From the NCBI GenBank assembly GCA_013202965.1, contig JABMQZ010000145.1, positions 1 to 37,294 on the forward strand: 37,294 nucleotides of DNA, given 5' to 3'. Positions 17,517 through 26,240 of the stretch are shown here, piece after piece (positions within the stretch are counted from its first letter, which is position 1; each line of letters starts with the position of its first letter). Below the pieces are notes generated by a model that had not been told where the DNA came from, made no database searches, and saw nothing but the letters and a program-made list of their open reading frames with translations. The stretch comes from Bacteroidota bacterium (lineage in GTDB: Bacteria; Bacteroidota; Bacteroidia; Bacteroidales; B18-G4). The position numbers and the translations under genes are program-made.

Positions 17517-18044
17517 ATGAAATGTCCATTATGCGAGCATGAGGGATTGGATGCAAGTGTTAAAAACTGCCCATCCTGCAATGCTGACCTTACAGCCTAT
17601 CATGCCCTTGATTCAATAAAGGCATCAGCAAAAAAACAAAAAACAACAACACTGGTTTTTATTATCTTGTTCATATTGGCCTTGCTGGCCTGTATTGCAA
17701 TATTTTTCGCAGTAAACAGTGGTGTTATTGCTCCTGCGGAAGATCAGGAATTACTCCAAAGCGAAGCTACAGTTCTGGCCTTGCAAGCTGAAAACCAGCA
17801 ACTCAAATCAAAAATTGCTGAATTGCAGACTGAAAATACAAACTTGCTGGCCAGAGAGAAAGAGGTGATAGAAGTAGAGGAATTCAGGCATATCATCATA
17901 GAAGGTGAGACCCTGTATGGCATTGCACAGAAGTATCTCGGCAATGGAGACTTGTATCCCAAAATTGCTTCTGACAATGGGATCAAGGATGTTAACCTCA
18001 TCCAAACAGGCCACGAATTAATTATTTACATTAAAACCATTTAA
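17517..18044 (+). CDS. zinc-ribbon, transmembrane, coiled-coil, LysM protein
   Basis: I place the start at the ATG at 17517 rather than an in-frame ATG at 17469, because the domain begins there with MKCPLCEHEGL. The product has 175 residues: a zinc ribbon with C3/C6 and C18/C21, a single membrane helix at ~44-67, a coiled coil at ~78-118 (LLQSEATVLALQAENQQLKSK) and a LysM domain at ~125-174 (GETLYGIAQKYLGNGDLYPKIASDNGI). By normal topology the zinc ribbon is cytoplasmic, while the coiled coil and LysM face the periplasm and peptidoglycan. It may tether or sense the cell wall. A coiled-coil gene follows 11 bp downstream, suggesting an operon. The function is unproven. Confidence 0.85.
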   Translation: MKCPLCEHEGLDASVKNCPSCNADLTAYHALDSIKASAKKQKTTTLVFIILFILALLACIAIFFAVNSGVIAPAEDQELLQSEATVLALQAENQQLKSKIAELQTENTNLLAREKEVIEVEEFRHIIIEGETLYGIAQKYLGNGDLYPKIASDNGIKDVNLIQTGHELIIYIKTI

Positions 18045-18055
18045 TACCAACTGAA

Positions 18056-18418
18056 ATGGCAATCACGAAAGAATTTGAAATCGTAACAGAAAAAATCACA
18101 GCATATTTATCCAGGATCAATCAACTTGAATCAGACCTGAGCAATTCAAAAAAAGAAACGGCACAGCTAAAAAAAGAATTGATCGATGCACGCAAGGAAA
18201 TAGAGGTTCTCCTGAAGGAGAAAAAAGATTTGTTGATCCTGAAAGCAGAACATGAGGAAGCCCTTAAAAATTTTAAAGTCCTGGGTGAGAAAGATAAAAA
18301 AGAATTGGATAAAAGGAGCCGGGAAATCGAGAAATTGACTGAGGAAAACAAAAACTTGAAAGAAGAAACAGAAGGATTGAAGAAGGATATTGAAGAGCTG
18401 AAAAATCAGGATGGTTAA
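18056..18418 (+). CDS. small coiled-coil protein
   Basis: This 120-residue, highly charged protein is almost wholly heptad-repeat coiled coil (LESDLSNSKKETAQLKKEL, then EIEVLLKEKKDLLILKAEHEEALK, then EIEKLTEENKNLKEETE), with no membrane segment or signal peptide. It starts 11 bp after the LysM gene on the same strand, so the two are probably co-transcribed and may interact through their coiled coils. The composition is too generic to assign a family. It may be a cytoplasmic structural or scaffold partner. Confidence 0.7.
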   Translation: MAITKEFEIVTEKITAYLSRINQLESDLSNSKKETAQLKKELIDARKEIEVLLKEKKDLLILKAEHEEALKNFKVLGEKDKKELDKRSREIEKLTEENKNLKEETEGLKKDIEELKNQDG

Positions 18419-18513
18419 ATCAGTGAGACTTTAATTTTGTGCTTGGATCATCATGTCTTCCGCATTGGGATACCCATAAAGAAAAATCTCAATCTTTAAT
18501 TTACACTTATCAA

Positions 18514-18549
18514 GCACCAAAGGTGCGTAAATCATTAGCCCCTTTGGGG
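18514..18549. repeat. two small palindromes with 3-nt loops
   Basis: GCACC-AAA-GGTGC (18514-18526) and CCCC-TTT-GGGG (18539-18549) lie 12 bp apart in the convergent gap between the coiled-coil gene and the PAP2 gene. Both are perfect. They could form a transcription stop or belong to the same palindrome type as those at 23636 and 36553. Confidence 0.5.
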
Positions 18550-18676
18550 GTAACATTTTAAACCAAATTTACGATAATAATAGCGAGGCATCACAAAGCC
18601 AAAAACCATAATTACTATCGGAATCGGCTTTAGGATTTAATATTAGCAGCTTAAGAAAGAAAAAAACAATAGGAAA

Positions 18677-19261
18677 CTATAACGGAATAGCAGGCTTCCT
18701 CAATACATTCTTCGCAAACCTTGCAATCATCCATCCCAGAAATGAACCTGCCAGTGCTCCGGCCAGTACGTCAGCCGGATAATGTACTCCCAGGTAAATT
18801 CTGCTATAGGATATCAGCGTTGCCCAGATCAGGATCGGGATGATCAGCAGGATATTCCTGTTGCCAAGCATGGAAAGAACAAAAACAGCCACTGCCCATA
18901 TATTGGAGGCGTGTGAGGAATAAAAACCGAAAGAACCTCCGCATTTTCCGTCAACAAGGTGTATCACACCCATGAGTTCAGCTTCATGACAGGGCCGGAG
19001 TCTTTGAAAAATATCCTTGAACAAATGGACAGAGATCTGGTCGCTGAGAAATACAAGCAAAGCTGCAAAAATCATGATAATCCAGATCCTCTCCCTGAAC
19101 TTTTTCCATAAAAGAAAAAGAAAAATCAGATATACCGGGATCCATATGATCTTATCGCTCGCCCAATGCATGACAAAATCCCAGAAGCTGTTATGCGATC
19201 CGTTCAGGCAGAGGAAGAGTTCGGCATCCCACTGACTCAATGTATTTAGGATCTTACTCAT
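18677..19261 (-). CDS. PAP2-family membrane phosphatase
   Basis: This 194-residue protein is a type 2 phosphatidic acid phosphatase family member. It has all three catalytic motifs in order: [11 protein letters not shown] (KxxxxxxRP), YSSHASN (the PSGH equivalent, here SSHA) and [13 protein letters not shown] (SRxxxxxHxxxD). Several hydrophobic helices place it in the membrane with the active site probably facing the periplasm, acting on lipid phosphates or undecaprenyl pyrophosphate. Its start overlaps the obgE stop by 8 bp, so it is the third gene of the hpt, obgE, PAP2 transcription unit. The exact substrate is not determinable. Confidence 0.9.
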   Translation of the reverse strand: MSKILNTLSQWDAELFLCLNGSHNSFWDFVMHWASDKIIWIPVYLIFLFLLWKKFRERIWIIMIFAALLVFLSDQISVHLFKDIFQRLRPCHEAELMGVIHLVDGKCGGSFGFYSSHASNIWAVAVFVLSMLGNRNILLIIPILIWATLISYSRIYLGVHYPADVLAGALAGSFLGWMIARFAKNVLRKPAIPL

Positions 19262-20243
19262 TCAGTTTGGCCCAGATCAGGTCTTTTAATTCCGTGAGTC
19301 CCAGTTGTGCAACAGAACTGATAAACACATAAGGAACATCCGGCAATTCCTTTTCCATCTCTTCTTGTAGTTCATCATCGATCATATCGGATTTTGTCAC
19401 AGCAAGTATCCTCTGCTTATCAAGCAGTTCCGGATTATATTGCTGCAACTCCCTGAGCAGTATCCGGTATTCATCGGCAATGTCGTTGGCATCGCAGGGC
19501 ACCATAAACAGCAGCAATGAATTTCTTTCTATGTGGCGAAGAAATCGCAGTCCCAGGCCTTTTCCCTCATGTGCACCTTCTATGATCCCGGGTATATCTG
19601 CCATCACGAAAGATTTATGATCACGATAAGAGACAATTCCGAGATTAGGCCTGAGCGTGGTGAAGGGATAATCGGCAATTTCCGGTTTTGCGGCAGAAAC
19701 CACCGACAATAGTGTTGACTTCCCGGCATTGGGAAAACCTACCAGTCCGACATCGGCAAGCAACTTCAGTTCCAATGTGATCCAGGCCTCCTGTCCGGGT
19801 TCTCCGGGTTGTGCATAACGTGGGGTCTGGTTTGTGGGCGATTTAAAATGGTCATTGCCGAGTCCCCCCCGCCCACCTTTTATCAGTGTATGTTTCTCAC
19901 CATCTTCTATAATCTCACATATATATTCTTCTGATTCGGAGAACCTGGCAACTGTTCCCAGGGGCACCTCAATGATCTCATCTTTCCCGCTGGCCCCGGT
20001 GCTTGTCTGCCTGCCACCGGACTCACCGTGTTCAGCCCTTATATGTTTTGTGAACTTAAGGTGCAACAATGTCCAGAGCTGTGCATTGCCTTGAAGGATA
20101 ATATGCCCGCCACGTCCACCATCACCTCCGTCGGGACCGCCCTTGGCTACATACTTTTCCCTCCTGAGATGCGTCGATCCCGGCCCGCCCTTACCTGAGC
20201 GGCAGTTGATTTTCACATAATCCACAAAATTAGAACTACCCAT
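19254..20243 (-). CDS. obgE: Obg-family GTPase
   Basis: This 329-residue protein has the glycine-rich Obg domain (residues 1-158, with [16 protein letters not shown]) followed by the G domain: [11 protein letters not shown] (G1, ~169), [12 protein letters not shown] (G2), [16 protein letters not shown] (G3) and TKSD (G4, ~287). Obg proteins bind the 50S ribosomal subunit late in assembly and help control growth and the stringent response. The C-terminal OCT domain of Gram-positive Obg is absent, as is normal here. It lies 5 bp after hpt. In many Bacteroidota adk lies between these two genes, as I recall; here it does not. Confidence 0.96.
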   Translation of the reverse strand: MGSSNFVDYVKINCRSGKGGPGSTHLRREKYVAKGGPDGGDGGRGGHIILQGNAQLWTLLHLKFTKHIRAEHGESGGRQTSTGASGKDEIIEVPLGTVARFSESEEYICEIIEDGEKHTLIKGGRGGLGNDHFKSPTNQTPRYAQPGEPGQEAWITLELKLLADVGLVGFPNAGKSTLLSVVSAAKPEIADYPFTTLRPNLGIVSYRDHKSFVMADIPGIIEGAHEGKGLGLRFLRHIERNSLLLFMVPCDANDIADEYRILLRELQQYNPELLDKQRILAVTKSDMIDDELQEEMEKELPDVPYVFISSVAQLGLTELKDLIWAKLNE

Positions 20244-20248
20244 ACTTT

Positions 20249-20785
20249 TTAGTCAATAATCTTATAAATATCAGGATAATTGCGCCCATGGCCATCATAA
20301 TCCAGCCCGTAGCCTACGATGAAATCGTTTGGAATGACAATGCCTACATAATCGATGGCATAGTTCTTTTTAAATGCTTCCGGCTTAAATAAGAGCGTAG
20401 CGATCCTGACATCGGAGGCTCCAAGTTTTCTTAGCTTCTCAAGAGTGTAAGCCATAGTGATCCCTGTATCGATGATATCCTCAACTATGACCACGGTTCT
20501 TCCGGAAAGCATCTGATCGAGGCCTATCAGTTCCCTGACCGTATTGGTTGTTTGGGTTCCCACATAGGAGGAAAGCTTTACAAAGGAGATCTCACAATCA
20601 ACAGTAACTTTCTTGAGCAGATCGGAAGCAAAGATGAAGGCTCCGTTCAGCACACATAAAAATAAGGGATCCCGGCCTTCCATATCCTTATTGATCATTT
20701 CTGCAATGATTTCAACTCCTTTGTCGATGTCTTCGGCACTGAGAAACAGTGAAAACTCTTTGTCCCGGACTGTAATATTGTTCAT
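20249..20785 (-). CDS. hpt: hypoxanthine phosphoribosyltransferase
   Basis: This 178-residue purine salvage enzyme transfers phosphoribose from PRPP to hypoxanthine or guanine. The PRPP-binding loop [13 protein letters not shown] (residues ~96-108), the substrate segment [18 protein letters not shown] and the C-terminal base-contact region [15 protein letters not shown]-type (here [22 protein letters not shown]) are all present. It is the first gene of the hpt, obgE, PAP2 unit and is divergent from purE across 130 bp, each with a TAnnTTTG box. That arrangement pairs purine salvage with de novo synthesis. Confidence 0.95.
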   Translation of the reverse strand: MNNITVRDKEFSLFLSAEDIDKGVEIIAEMINKDMEGRDPLFLCVLNGAFIFASDLLKKVTVDCEISFVKLSSYVGTQTTNTVRELIGLDQMLSGRTVVIVEDIIDTGITMAYTLEKLRKLGASDVRIATLLFKPEAFKKNYAIDYVGIVIPNDFIVGYGLDYDGHGRNYPDIYKIID

Positions 20786-20841
20786 CTGTCGGTATATTTT
20801 TATTTCTTAAGCAATGGTATAATAATAAATGTACCATCATA

Positions 20842-20849
20842 CAAATATA
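20842..20849 (-). promoter_or_regulatory. Bacteroidota -7 box for hpt operon
   Basis: The minus strand reads TATATTTG, matching TAnnTTTG, about 57 nt before the hpt ATG. It lies 24 bp from the oppositely oriented box of purE, so the two promoters nearly touch back to back. Confidence 0.45.
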
Positions 20850-20872
20850 ATGGATAAGCGCAAATAATTGGT

Positions 20873-20880
20873 TATTTTTG
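20873..20880 (+). promoter_or_regulatory. Bacteroidota -7 box for purE
   Basis: TATTTTTG matches TAnnTTTG and lies 35 nt before the purE ATG, giving a leader of about 28 nt. Confidence 0.45.
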
Positions 20881-20915
20881 CAGGGCAAATCATCAGGAAA
20901 TAAAAACGATAACAT

Positions 20916-21422
20916 ATGAAAGCCGTAGTCAGTATCATTATGGGCAGCACCTCCGATCTTCCGGTCATGGAAAAAGCAGCTGCCTTTCTCAATGAAATGG
21001 AAATCCCTTTCGAGATGAATGCCCTGTCAGCCCATCGTACGCCGGAAAAAGTTGAAGCATTTGCGAAAAACGCTGTTTCCAGGGGAATAAGAGTGATCAT
21101 TGCCGGTGCCGGCATGGCCGCTCATCTTCCTGGTGTAATCGCCGCCATGACCCCCATTCCTGTGATTGGAGTTCCTATAAAAGCCAGTCTGGATGGGATG
21201 GATGCCCTGCTATCCATCGTTCAGATGCCTCCGGGGATACCGGTAGCCACTGTGGGCATTAATGGCGCATTGAACGCGGGAATCCTTTCCGCCCAGATCC
21301 TTGCTTCCGGGGATGATGAGCTCATGAAAAAAACCATCTCTTACAAAGAAAACCTCAAGGAAAAGATCGTGAAGGCGAATGAAGATTTGAAAGCCGTTCA
21401 GTATAAGTTTAAGACGAACTAA
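20916..21422 (+). CDS. purE: 5-(carboxyamino)imidazole ribonucleotide mutase
   Basis: This 168-residue class I PurE converts N5-CAIR to CAIR in purine synthesis. The N-terminal nucleotide-binding segment MGSTSDLPVMEKAAAFL, the SAHRTPEK catalytic loop (~43-50, with the conserved His) and the IAGAGMAAHLPGVIAAMTPIPVIGVP core are typical, and the length is normal. It is monocistronic and convergent with the O-methyltransferase, with a 14-bp inverted repeat in the gap. purK is not adjacent. Confidence 0.96.
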   Translation: MKAVVSIIMGSTSDLPVMEKAAAFLNEMEIPFEMNALSAHRTPEKVEAFAKNAVSRGIRVIIAGAGMAAHLPGVIAAMTPIPVIGVPIKASLDGMDALLSIVQMPPGIPVATVGINGALNAGILSAQILASGDDELMKKTISYKENLKEKIVKANEDLKAVQYKFKTN

Positions 21423-21457
21423 TTGATATCCGATATTCGAGATTCGAACCTTAACCT

Positions 21458-21513
21458 CAAAGAACACGAAGAGGTAGTCTTTGCGACCTTTGTGAAACCC
21501 TTTGTGTTCTTTG
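21458..21513. terminator. imperfect inverted repeat between convergent genes
   Basis: CAAAGAACACGAAG (21458-21471) pairs with CTTTGTGTTCTTTG (21500-21513) at 13 of 14 positions around a 28-nt spacer that itself contains ctttgcgacctttg. It sits between convergent purE and the O-methyltransferase and may stop transcription from both sides. The ctttgcg words recur at 26104-26170. Confidence 0.4.
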
Positions 21514-21525
21514 CGGTAAAAACAA

Positions 21526-21560
21526 TTCTGATTTCTTATTTCTGATCTCTGATTTCTGAT
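21526..21560. repeat. heptamer array TTCTGAT, running into the O-methyltransferase 3' end
   Basis: Five units: TTCTGAT, TTCTTAT, TTCTGAT, CTCTGAT and TTCTGAT. The TAA stop of the minus-strand gene (21536-21538) is inside the second unit, and the units beyond it encode the last residues (SEIRDQK). The same word family forms part of the array at 4354-4479. Confidence 0.75.
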
Positions 21561-22198
21561 TTCATGCGAATCAAGGTAATCCCATCTCTCAAAGGAAGTA
21601 CAAAACTATCGAGTTCACGATCATTTATGACCATTTTGTTGAATTTCTGGATACCCTGTGTTTCACGATCACCGGACTGCGCTTTGCGTAAAACTTTTCC
21701 ACTCCAAAGCGTATTGTCGGCCATGATAAGCCCGCGAGGGTTTAATTTATCCAGGGCAAGCTCCAGGTAGTCAGGATAGTGTTCCTTATCCGCATCAATA
21801 TAGATAAGATCGAAAGTTTCCTCCATTGTCGGAATAATATCCAGGGCATTCCCTGAATATTGCACGATGACCTCCTGCAAGCCGGCTTCTATGAAATAAC
21901 GTCCGGCAATTTCCTCCACTTCAGGATTCATGTCGATGGTATGCAGCCGGCCTCCTTCTGCCAATCCTTCTGCGAGACAGATGGCCGAGTATCCGGTATA
22001 GGTCCCTATTTCAAGTATGCTGACCGGCATCAGCAGCTTGCTGATAAAAGACAGGAACCTCCCCTGCAGGTGGCCACATAGCATATTCGGGTAAGGGACG
22101 GTGAGGTTTGTTTCCCTGTCGAGCTTGTGGAGTAGTTCGGGCTCCTGCGGACAGTGATCTTCAAGATAAGCGATGAGTTCTTCGTTCAGGAAATTCAT
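21536..22198 (-). CDS. caffeoyl-CoA-type O-methyltransferase
   Basis: This 220-residue protein is a SAM-dependent O-methyltransferase of the Methyltransf_3 family. The SAM motif ILEIGTYTGYSAICLAEGL is at ~60-78, an acidic strand-2 end follows (LHTIDMN), and the metal and substrate loops are YIDADKEHY (~133) and MADNTLWSGKV (~160). Bacterial members methylate catechol-like or unknown small molecules. Its start overlaps the M16 peptidase stop in ATGA, so they form a two-gene operon. The C-terminal tail after IRM is encoded by heptamer repeat DNA and is probably not part of the ancestral protein. Confidence 0.92.
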   Translation of the reverse strand: MNFLNEELIAYLEDHCPQEPELLHKLDRETNLTVPYPNMLCGHLQGRFLSFISKLLMPVSILEIGTYTGYSAICLAEGLAEGGRLHTIDMNPEVEEIAGRYFIEAGLQEVIVQYSGNALDIIPTMEETFDLIYIDADKEHYPDYLELALDKLNPRGLIMADNTLWSGKVLRKAQSGDRETQGIQKFNKMVINDRELDSFVLPLRDGITLIRMKSEIRDQK

Positions 22199-23427
22199 AT
22201 TGATTTATAGATTATAGAACTGAGCAATGCAGGGTCAAAAATTTCATTGGCAACCTCAAGCAGTTCTGAGGAGGTGATCCTTTCAATCTTCTCATTGATA
22301 TTTTTCACGCTAAGTAAGCGATGATCGTGCATACAACTCCTGCCGCCACTCAACATTACGTTTATATTGGAATCGAAGGCTATGGCAATCTGTCCTTTAT
22401 ATTGTTTTTTTGCCTGCGACAGCTGCAGGCTTCCCAGTTTTTCCGTTCGCATCTTCTTCATTTCCTTCATCACCAATGCGGTGGCTTTTTCTGATGTGCC
22501 ATTATCTGTGCCAAGATAGATCCCCCATACACCGGTATCGGAATAAGGGTAGTAAAATGACTCGACACTATATGCATAGCCATGTTTCTCCCTGACCATC
22601 ATGTTGAGTCTGGAATTTAAGCCGGGTCCGCCAAGAATGTTATTTAGCAAGCCAAAAGAAAACTTTTTATGGTCACCACGTGCATAGGCCCTGTTACCTA
22701 TAATGCTATGACTCTGGTATGTACGGCGATTCTCATTGATACTGAAAGCTTTATATTCAATGGGTGGAATTCTTGTTATTCCGTTTTGATTCCGGCAGCT
22801 TTCCTTAAAGTATTTCTCAATGGTATGGATAAACCTTTTGAAGCTTACCCCACCTACCGAGCAGATCACCATGCGATCAGTGCAATAATTGCTCCCGAAG
22901 AATTCCATTATCTGCTTTCTGCTAAATGCCTTTACGTTTTCCGGTTTCCCCAGAATGGAGCGGCCCATGGCATGGCCTGCGAACAATGCACCTTCGAATT
23001 CGTCATAGATCAGGTCTGATGGGGTATCCTTATATGAATTGATCTCTTCGATTATAATGTCCTTTTCCTTTTTCATTTCCCTTTCGGGGAAAACGGAATG
23101 GAAGATGATATCCGATAATAATTCAGCAGCACGCGCATACCAAGTGTTCAGAAAAGAAGTGTATAAACAGGTATATTCTTTGGTTGTAAAGGCATTGAGT
23201 TCACCGCCAACACTCTCCAAACGATTAAGGATATGAAATGCTTTCCTGCGCTCCGTTCCCTTGAAGATCATATGCTCGATAAAATGCGCCATGCCGGTTT
23301 GGCCTTCCGGCTCATCCCTGGTGCCGGTGTTGATGAAGACACCAAGGTGTGCCACCGGGCTTTGGGTTGGGATATGCAGCAGCCTGATGCCGTTCTCAAG
23401 TTCGTAATATTCGGGTTCCATTACCAT
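22195..23427 (-). CDS. M16 family zinc metallopeptidase
   Basis: This 410-residue protein has the inverted zinc motif HFIEH (H48, E51, H52) and the downstream Glu ligand region IIIEEINSYKDTPSDLIYDEFE (~125). It has the two-lobe layout of mitochondrial-processing-peptidase-like enzymes, and the second lobe includes a substrate-binding region around GLNSRLNMMVREKHGYAYSV. No signal peptide is visible, so it is probably cytoplasmic. Starts at 23427 and 23421 are both possible. Two heptamer arrays lie upstream. It is translationally coupled to the O-methyltransferase by a 4-bp overlap. Confidence 0.93.
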   Translation of the reverse strand: MVMEPEYYELENGIRLLHIPTQSPVAHLGVFINTGTRDEPEGQTGMAHFIEHMIFKGTERRKAFHILNRLESVGGELNAFTTKEYTCLYTSFLNTWYARAAELLSDIIFHSVFPEREMKKEKDIIIEEINSYKDTPSDLIYDEFEGALFAGHAMGRSILGKPENVKAFSRKQIMEFFGSNYCTDRMVICSVGGVSFKRFIHTIEKYFKESCRNQNGITRIPPIEYKAFSINENRRTYQSHSIIGNRAYARGDHKKFSFGLLNNILGGPGLNSRLNMMVREKHGYAYSVESFYYPYSDTGVWGIYLGTDNGTSEKATALVMKEMKKMRTEKLGSLQLSQAKKQYKGQIAIAFDSNINVMLSGGRSCMHDHRLLSVKNINEKIERITSSELLEVANEIFDPALLSSIIYKSI

Positions 23428-23453
23428 TGTGACGGCAAAAATAACAATAAAAG

Positions 23454-23546
23454 GTGTTAAGTGTTGGGTGTTGAGTGTTGAGTTGGTTATGAATTATGGA
23501 TGTTGGATGTTGGATGATGGATGATGGATGATGGATGATGGATGCT
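23454..23546. repeat. two heptamer arrays, GTGTTGA then GGATGAT
   Basis: 23454-23481 holds four 7-bp units (GTGTTAA, GTGTTGG, GTGTTGA, GTGTTGA). 23498-23546 holds seven (GGATGTT twice, GGATGAT four times, GGATGCT). They lie between the T9SS gene start-distal end and the M16 gene start, just upstream of M16. Confidence 0.85.
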
Positions 23547-23635
23547 GTGCGAGGGACGGGGGATGTGGAATGGCCAATGTTTCCGGCCCTGTAAGGACCT
23601 GATGTTGGTAGAAACAATTGCCTCAAAGAATTTAA

Positions 23636-23652
23636 GCGCCCCGTAGGGGTGC
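23636..23652. repeat. palindrome with GTA loop
   Basis: GCGCCCC-GTA-GGGGTGC has 7-bp arms with one mismatch. It lies 18 bp beyond the stop of the 738-residue T9SS gene. There is no T-run, so it is not a standard intrinsic terminator. It has the same shape as the palindrome at 36553-36565. Confidence 0.5.
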
Positions 23653-23670
23653 AACCAATCAATATGGAAT

Positions 23671-25887
23671 CTATTGCGCCTTGATAAACTTAGCTGAACT
23701 TATGGGAGTATTATTGTTAAGAAGGCTAATAATATACAGTCCTGCACTTAGATCAGAAACCCTGATGACAGCCTGTGATCCATTAGGTGCAATGGCTCCA
23801 TATTTAACAACTTGCCCATTTGGATTTAGAATCTCGTAGTTGAGACTGTTATCAGAAGCAACAATATTACTTAAATATAAATTTTCATGAACAGGATTGG
23901 GAGCAATATTAATATTGCTCCTATTTATGCTGTTTGATGTTCCCTCTGGGACTCCAACAATAAAATCACCATAAATAAATGCAGGATAGAATGAATATTC
24001 CGACGTGTTACCTGAATAGTCTTCCACTAAAATCCTCACATCATACATGGCAGAATCGTTTAACATGTAATCAGTTAATGTCGACTGGTATTGATATCCA
24101 ATAATTGAATCACTATAAACGATCTGGCAATAAACATCTGACCAATCAGTTTCGCTATGTTCTTTGATTGAAACCACTGTAAGCGAATCGACCACAGGCT
24201 GAAATCCAATCCCAACATGATAAGGATCGTAACCAATAAAATCCGAAGCAGAAAATTTCAGCAAGACCTCTTCCCCTGCTTCAAAGTGGTATTTCATTGT
24301 ATTTTCAGCATTTAACAACTGTATTTCTTTCAGGGGGGGTGGGTTTGGATCTGCTTTTGATTTATCAAAGGAGGCGAACAGTGTTGATGAACCTGTATAG
24401 CCATTAAAATGACAGGAACTGTTTAAAAGTTCAACTGTGTATTTATCAGGTTCAAGGCCATCGACCAATATTTCCAGGCCTGTGCCCTCCTGTATCGTAT
24501 TGCCATTTGCATCTTTAATCACATAAGTGTTGGTGTTTGTAAAAGGGGTGAAATAATTACCCCACATACCCATATTATCGGAAACGCAACTTATCCTGTT
24601 ACTGAAATTACTCCAGTTGCTCCAGTAATACGAAGTCCCATTCCCGAAAAACAAAGTATCATAAGCATTCACATAATATTCATCTGCTTCTGGTAAGAAT
24701 GCCAAAAATCCGGCAATGGAATCATTATATTCATCATAATAGGATTGGATGTAGTTGTAACTTTCTCCATCTTCAATATAATCCATCTTATGTCTCAAAC
24801 AATAACCAAACTTTTCTGAATCCTGCATATCCATATACAAATCACATTCCCAATTAGGATTTGCAGCTTGTTGCATAAAACTTGTCATACCCCATATGCC
24901 ATAGTTACCTGTGAATGCAACCAATTTTAACATTATCCCAATACCAATTTTATTGTAATCACGCTTATCATAATAGGTGTAATTCAAGACTGCATTGGCC
25001 AGATCATCCGGATTATTAGTAAGCGTAACATCTTGTGTAATACTGTCTAACAAAGGGTATTCAATTATGTATGTGGGGTCTCCCGAGTATGGGCTTGTAA
25101 TTGATGATCCAAAAAATAAATCAATCGTCTCTCCATAATAATCAGAAATATAATAATTCGAATTCCCAAGCCAACCCCAGGACGACGGAACAATACCGCC
25201 ATTTGCCAGGTCAAATACCAATGTGAATAGAGCACTAAATGTGCCGGCCTGATTACCTAAAAAATTCCCGTTTTCATCCACCGGGTCAAAGTTAATTTCA
25301 TGGATTGCCTCTGAAGCTGAGAGGAAGATAGTATCCTGTCCTGTAAACTCATAATTTTCTCTGAACACCAGATACATATACGGGCCTATGTCTGACGGCA
25401 ATACTGCAGCAATATTCAATATACCATGTTCCAGGTTTGCCAAATACCCGAATGTATTATTGATCCATGTTGGCACAGCAATTCCTGTATAATTTATTTC
25501 CCGGTCTATAAATACCCGGTGTAGCATTCCACCACCGTATACAGTGTCCAGTACAATAAAAAGTGTATCTGTATCTTTCGTTGGATCAGCAAGCCAGTTA
25601 TCTTCTTTAGCTTTTCCTTCAACTTTGTAAACTGTAATCTCAGATTCTTCATTCCTTCTAATAAATGTTTGATCCAGAAAAGGCACAGCATTATTTATCC
25701 GGTAGTTCTTATAATTGATCAAGCTGCCATCGTGCAAATAAGTGATTGTATCCGCAGTTTTATCAATGCTAATGTCAGGATAGCTGCTGTAAAATGAAAC
25801 ATCTTCAGACAGTTCGATAGTGCTCTGGGCAACAATGTTTGAAAAGAACAAAACTGAAATTACGAAAAGGAGGATAGATGCTTTCAT
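23671..25887 (-). CDS. large secreted T9SS cargo protein of unknown function
   Basis: This 738-residue protein starts with a signal peptide (MKASILLFVISVLFFSNIVAQ) and ends with a type A T9SS sorting domain: INIAPNPVHENLYLSNI, YEILNPNGQVVKYG, LSAGLYIISLL and tail ISSAKFIKAQ. The body is rich in Tyr, Asn and Asp. It has a segment around residues ~460-520 (YYWSNWSNFSNRISCVSDNMGMWGNY, followed by a beta-rich DANGNTIQEGTGLE stretch) that I do not recognise as a known catalytic domain. It is expected at the cell surface or in the medium. It precedes repeat-rich DNA and shares no operon with a recognised pathway. Confidence 0.87.
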   Translation of the reverse strand: MKASILLFVISVLFFSNIVAQSTIELSEDVSFYSSYPDISIDKTADTITYLHDGSLINYKNYRINNAVPFLDQTFIRRNEESEITVYKVEGKAKEDNWLADPTKDTDTLFIVLDTVYGGGMLHRVFIDREINYTGIAVPTWINNTFGYLANLEHGILNIAAVLPSDIGPYMYLVFRENYEFTGQDTIFLSASEAIHEINFDPVDENGNFLGNQAGTFSALFTLVFDLANGGIVPSSWGWLGNSNYYISDYYGETIDLFFGSSITSPYSGDPTYIIEYPLLDSITQDVTLTNNPDDLANAVLNYTYYDKRDYNKIGIGIMLKLVAFTGNYGIWGMTSFMQQAANPNWECDLYMDMQDSEKFGYCLRHKMDYIEDGESYNYIQSYYDEYNDSIAGFLAFLPEADEYYVNAYDTLFFGNGTSYYWSNWSNFSNRISCVSDNMGMWGNYFTPFTNTNTYVIKDANGNTIQEGTGLEILVDGLEPDKYTVELLNSSCHFNGYTGSSTLFASFDKSKADPNPPPLKEIQLLNAENTMKYHFEAGEEVLLKFSASDFIGYDPYHVGIGFQPVVDSLTVVSIKEHSETDWSDVYCQIVYSDSIIGYQYQSTLTDYMLNDSAMYDVRILVEDYSGNTSEYSFYPAFIYGDFIVGVPEGTSNSINRSNINIAPNPVHENLYLSNIVASDNSLNYEILNPNGQVVKYGAIAPNGSQAVIRVSDLSAGLYIISLLNNNTPISSAKFIKAQ

Positions 25888-25999
25888 TGCAGTAATTTGG
25901 TTTGTTTATTATTCGTGAACATACAATAGACAGTTGTAATCAGTGCATGGTTGCATCACCGAGTCGGGCCAGCGGAAAACCAGGGAGTTAGAGATGGGG

Positions 26000-26063
26000 G
26001 ACTATGAGACTGTGAGACTTTGAGACTTTGAGACTTTGAGACTATGAGACTGTGGAACTATGA
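26000..26063. repeat. 8-bp tandem array, GACTTTGA
   Basis: Eight units of eight bases in phase: GACTATGA, GACTGTGA, GACTTTGA three times, GACTATGA, GACTGTGG and AACTATGA. A short array of the same family is at 36459-36482. Confidence 0.85.
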
Positions 26064-26103
26064 GATCAAAGGGTATATCGCTTATTCAAATATTTAATTC
26101 TTT

Positions 26104-26170
26104 CACGCAAAGCATGCAAAGAAGCGCTAAGTCCGCAAAGGTTAAAAATGTTCTTTGCGATCTTTGCGTG
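26104..26170. repeat. 20-bp imperfect inverted repeat of aaagcg words
   Basis: CACGCAAAGCATGCAAAGAA (26104-26123) pairs with TTCTTTGCGATCTTTGCGTG (26151-26170) at 17 of 20 positions around a 27-nt spacer. It lies about 70 bp beyond the stop of the lipoprotein gene and could act as a terminator. It shares words with the inverted repeat at 21458-21513. Confidence 0.5.
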
Positions 26171-26240
26171 TATCTTGGCGGTCTTTGCAAGAACTTTACT
26201 TATATTTCTTTCCCGGGAAGCGATGATCAATAAGCAGTAA

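Larger units (their letters stand above)
25888..26240. other. intergenic region with 8-bp array and long inverted repeat
   Basis: This 353-bp gap between two minus-strand genes holds the 8-bp tandem array at 26000-26063 and an inverted repeat at 26104-26170. I see no ORF with support. Confidence 0.6.

Noticed and set aside
23396-23662. 88-residue minus-strand open frame
   Set aside because: Most of it is the translation of heptamer repeats (HHPSSIIQHP-type), which stay open in all phases.
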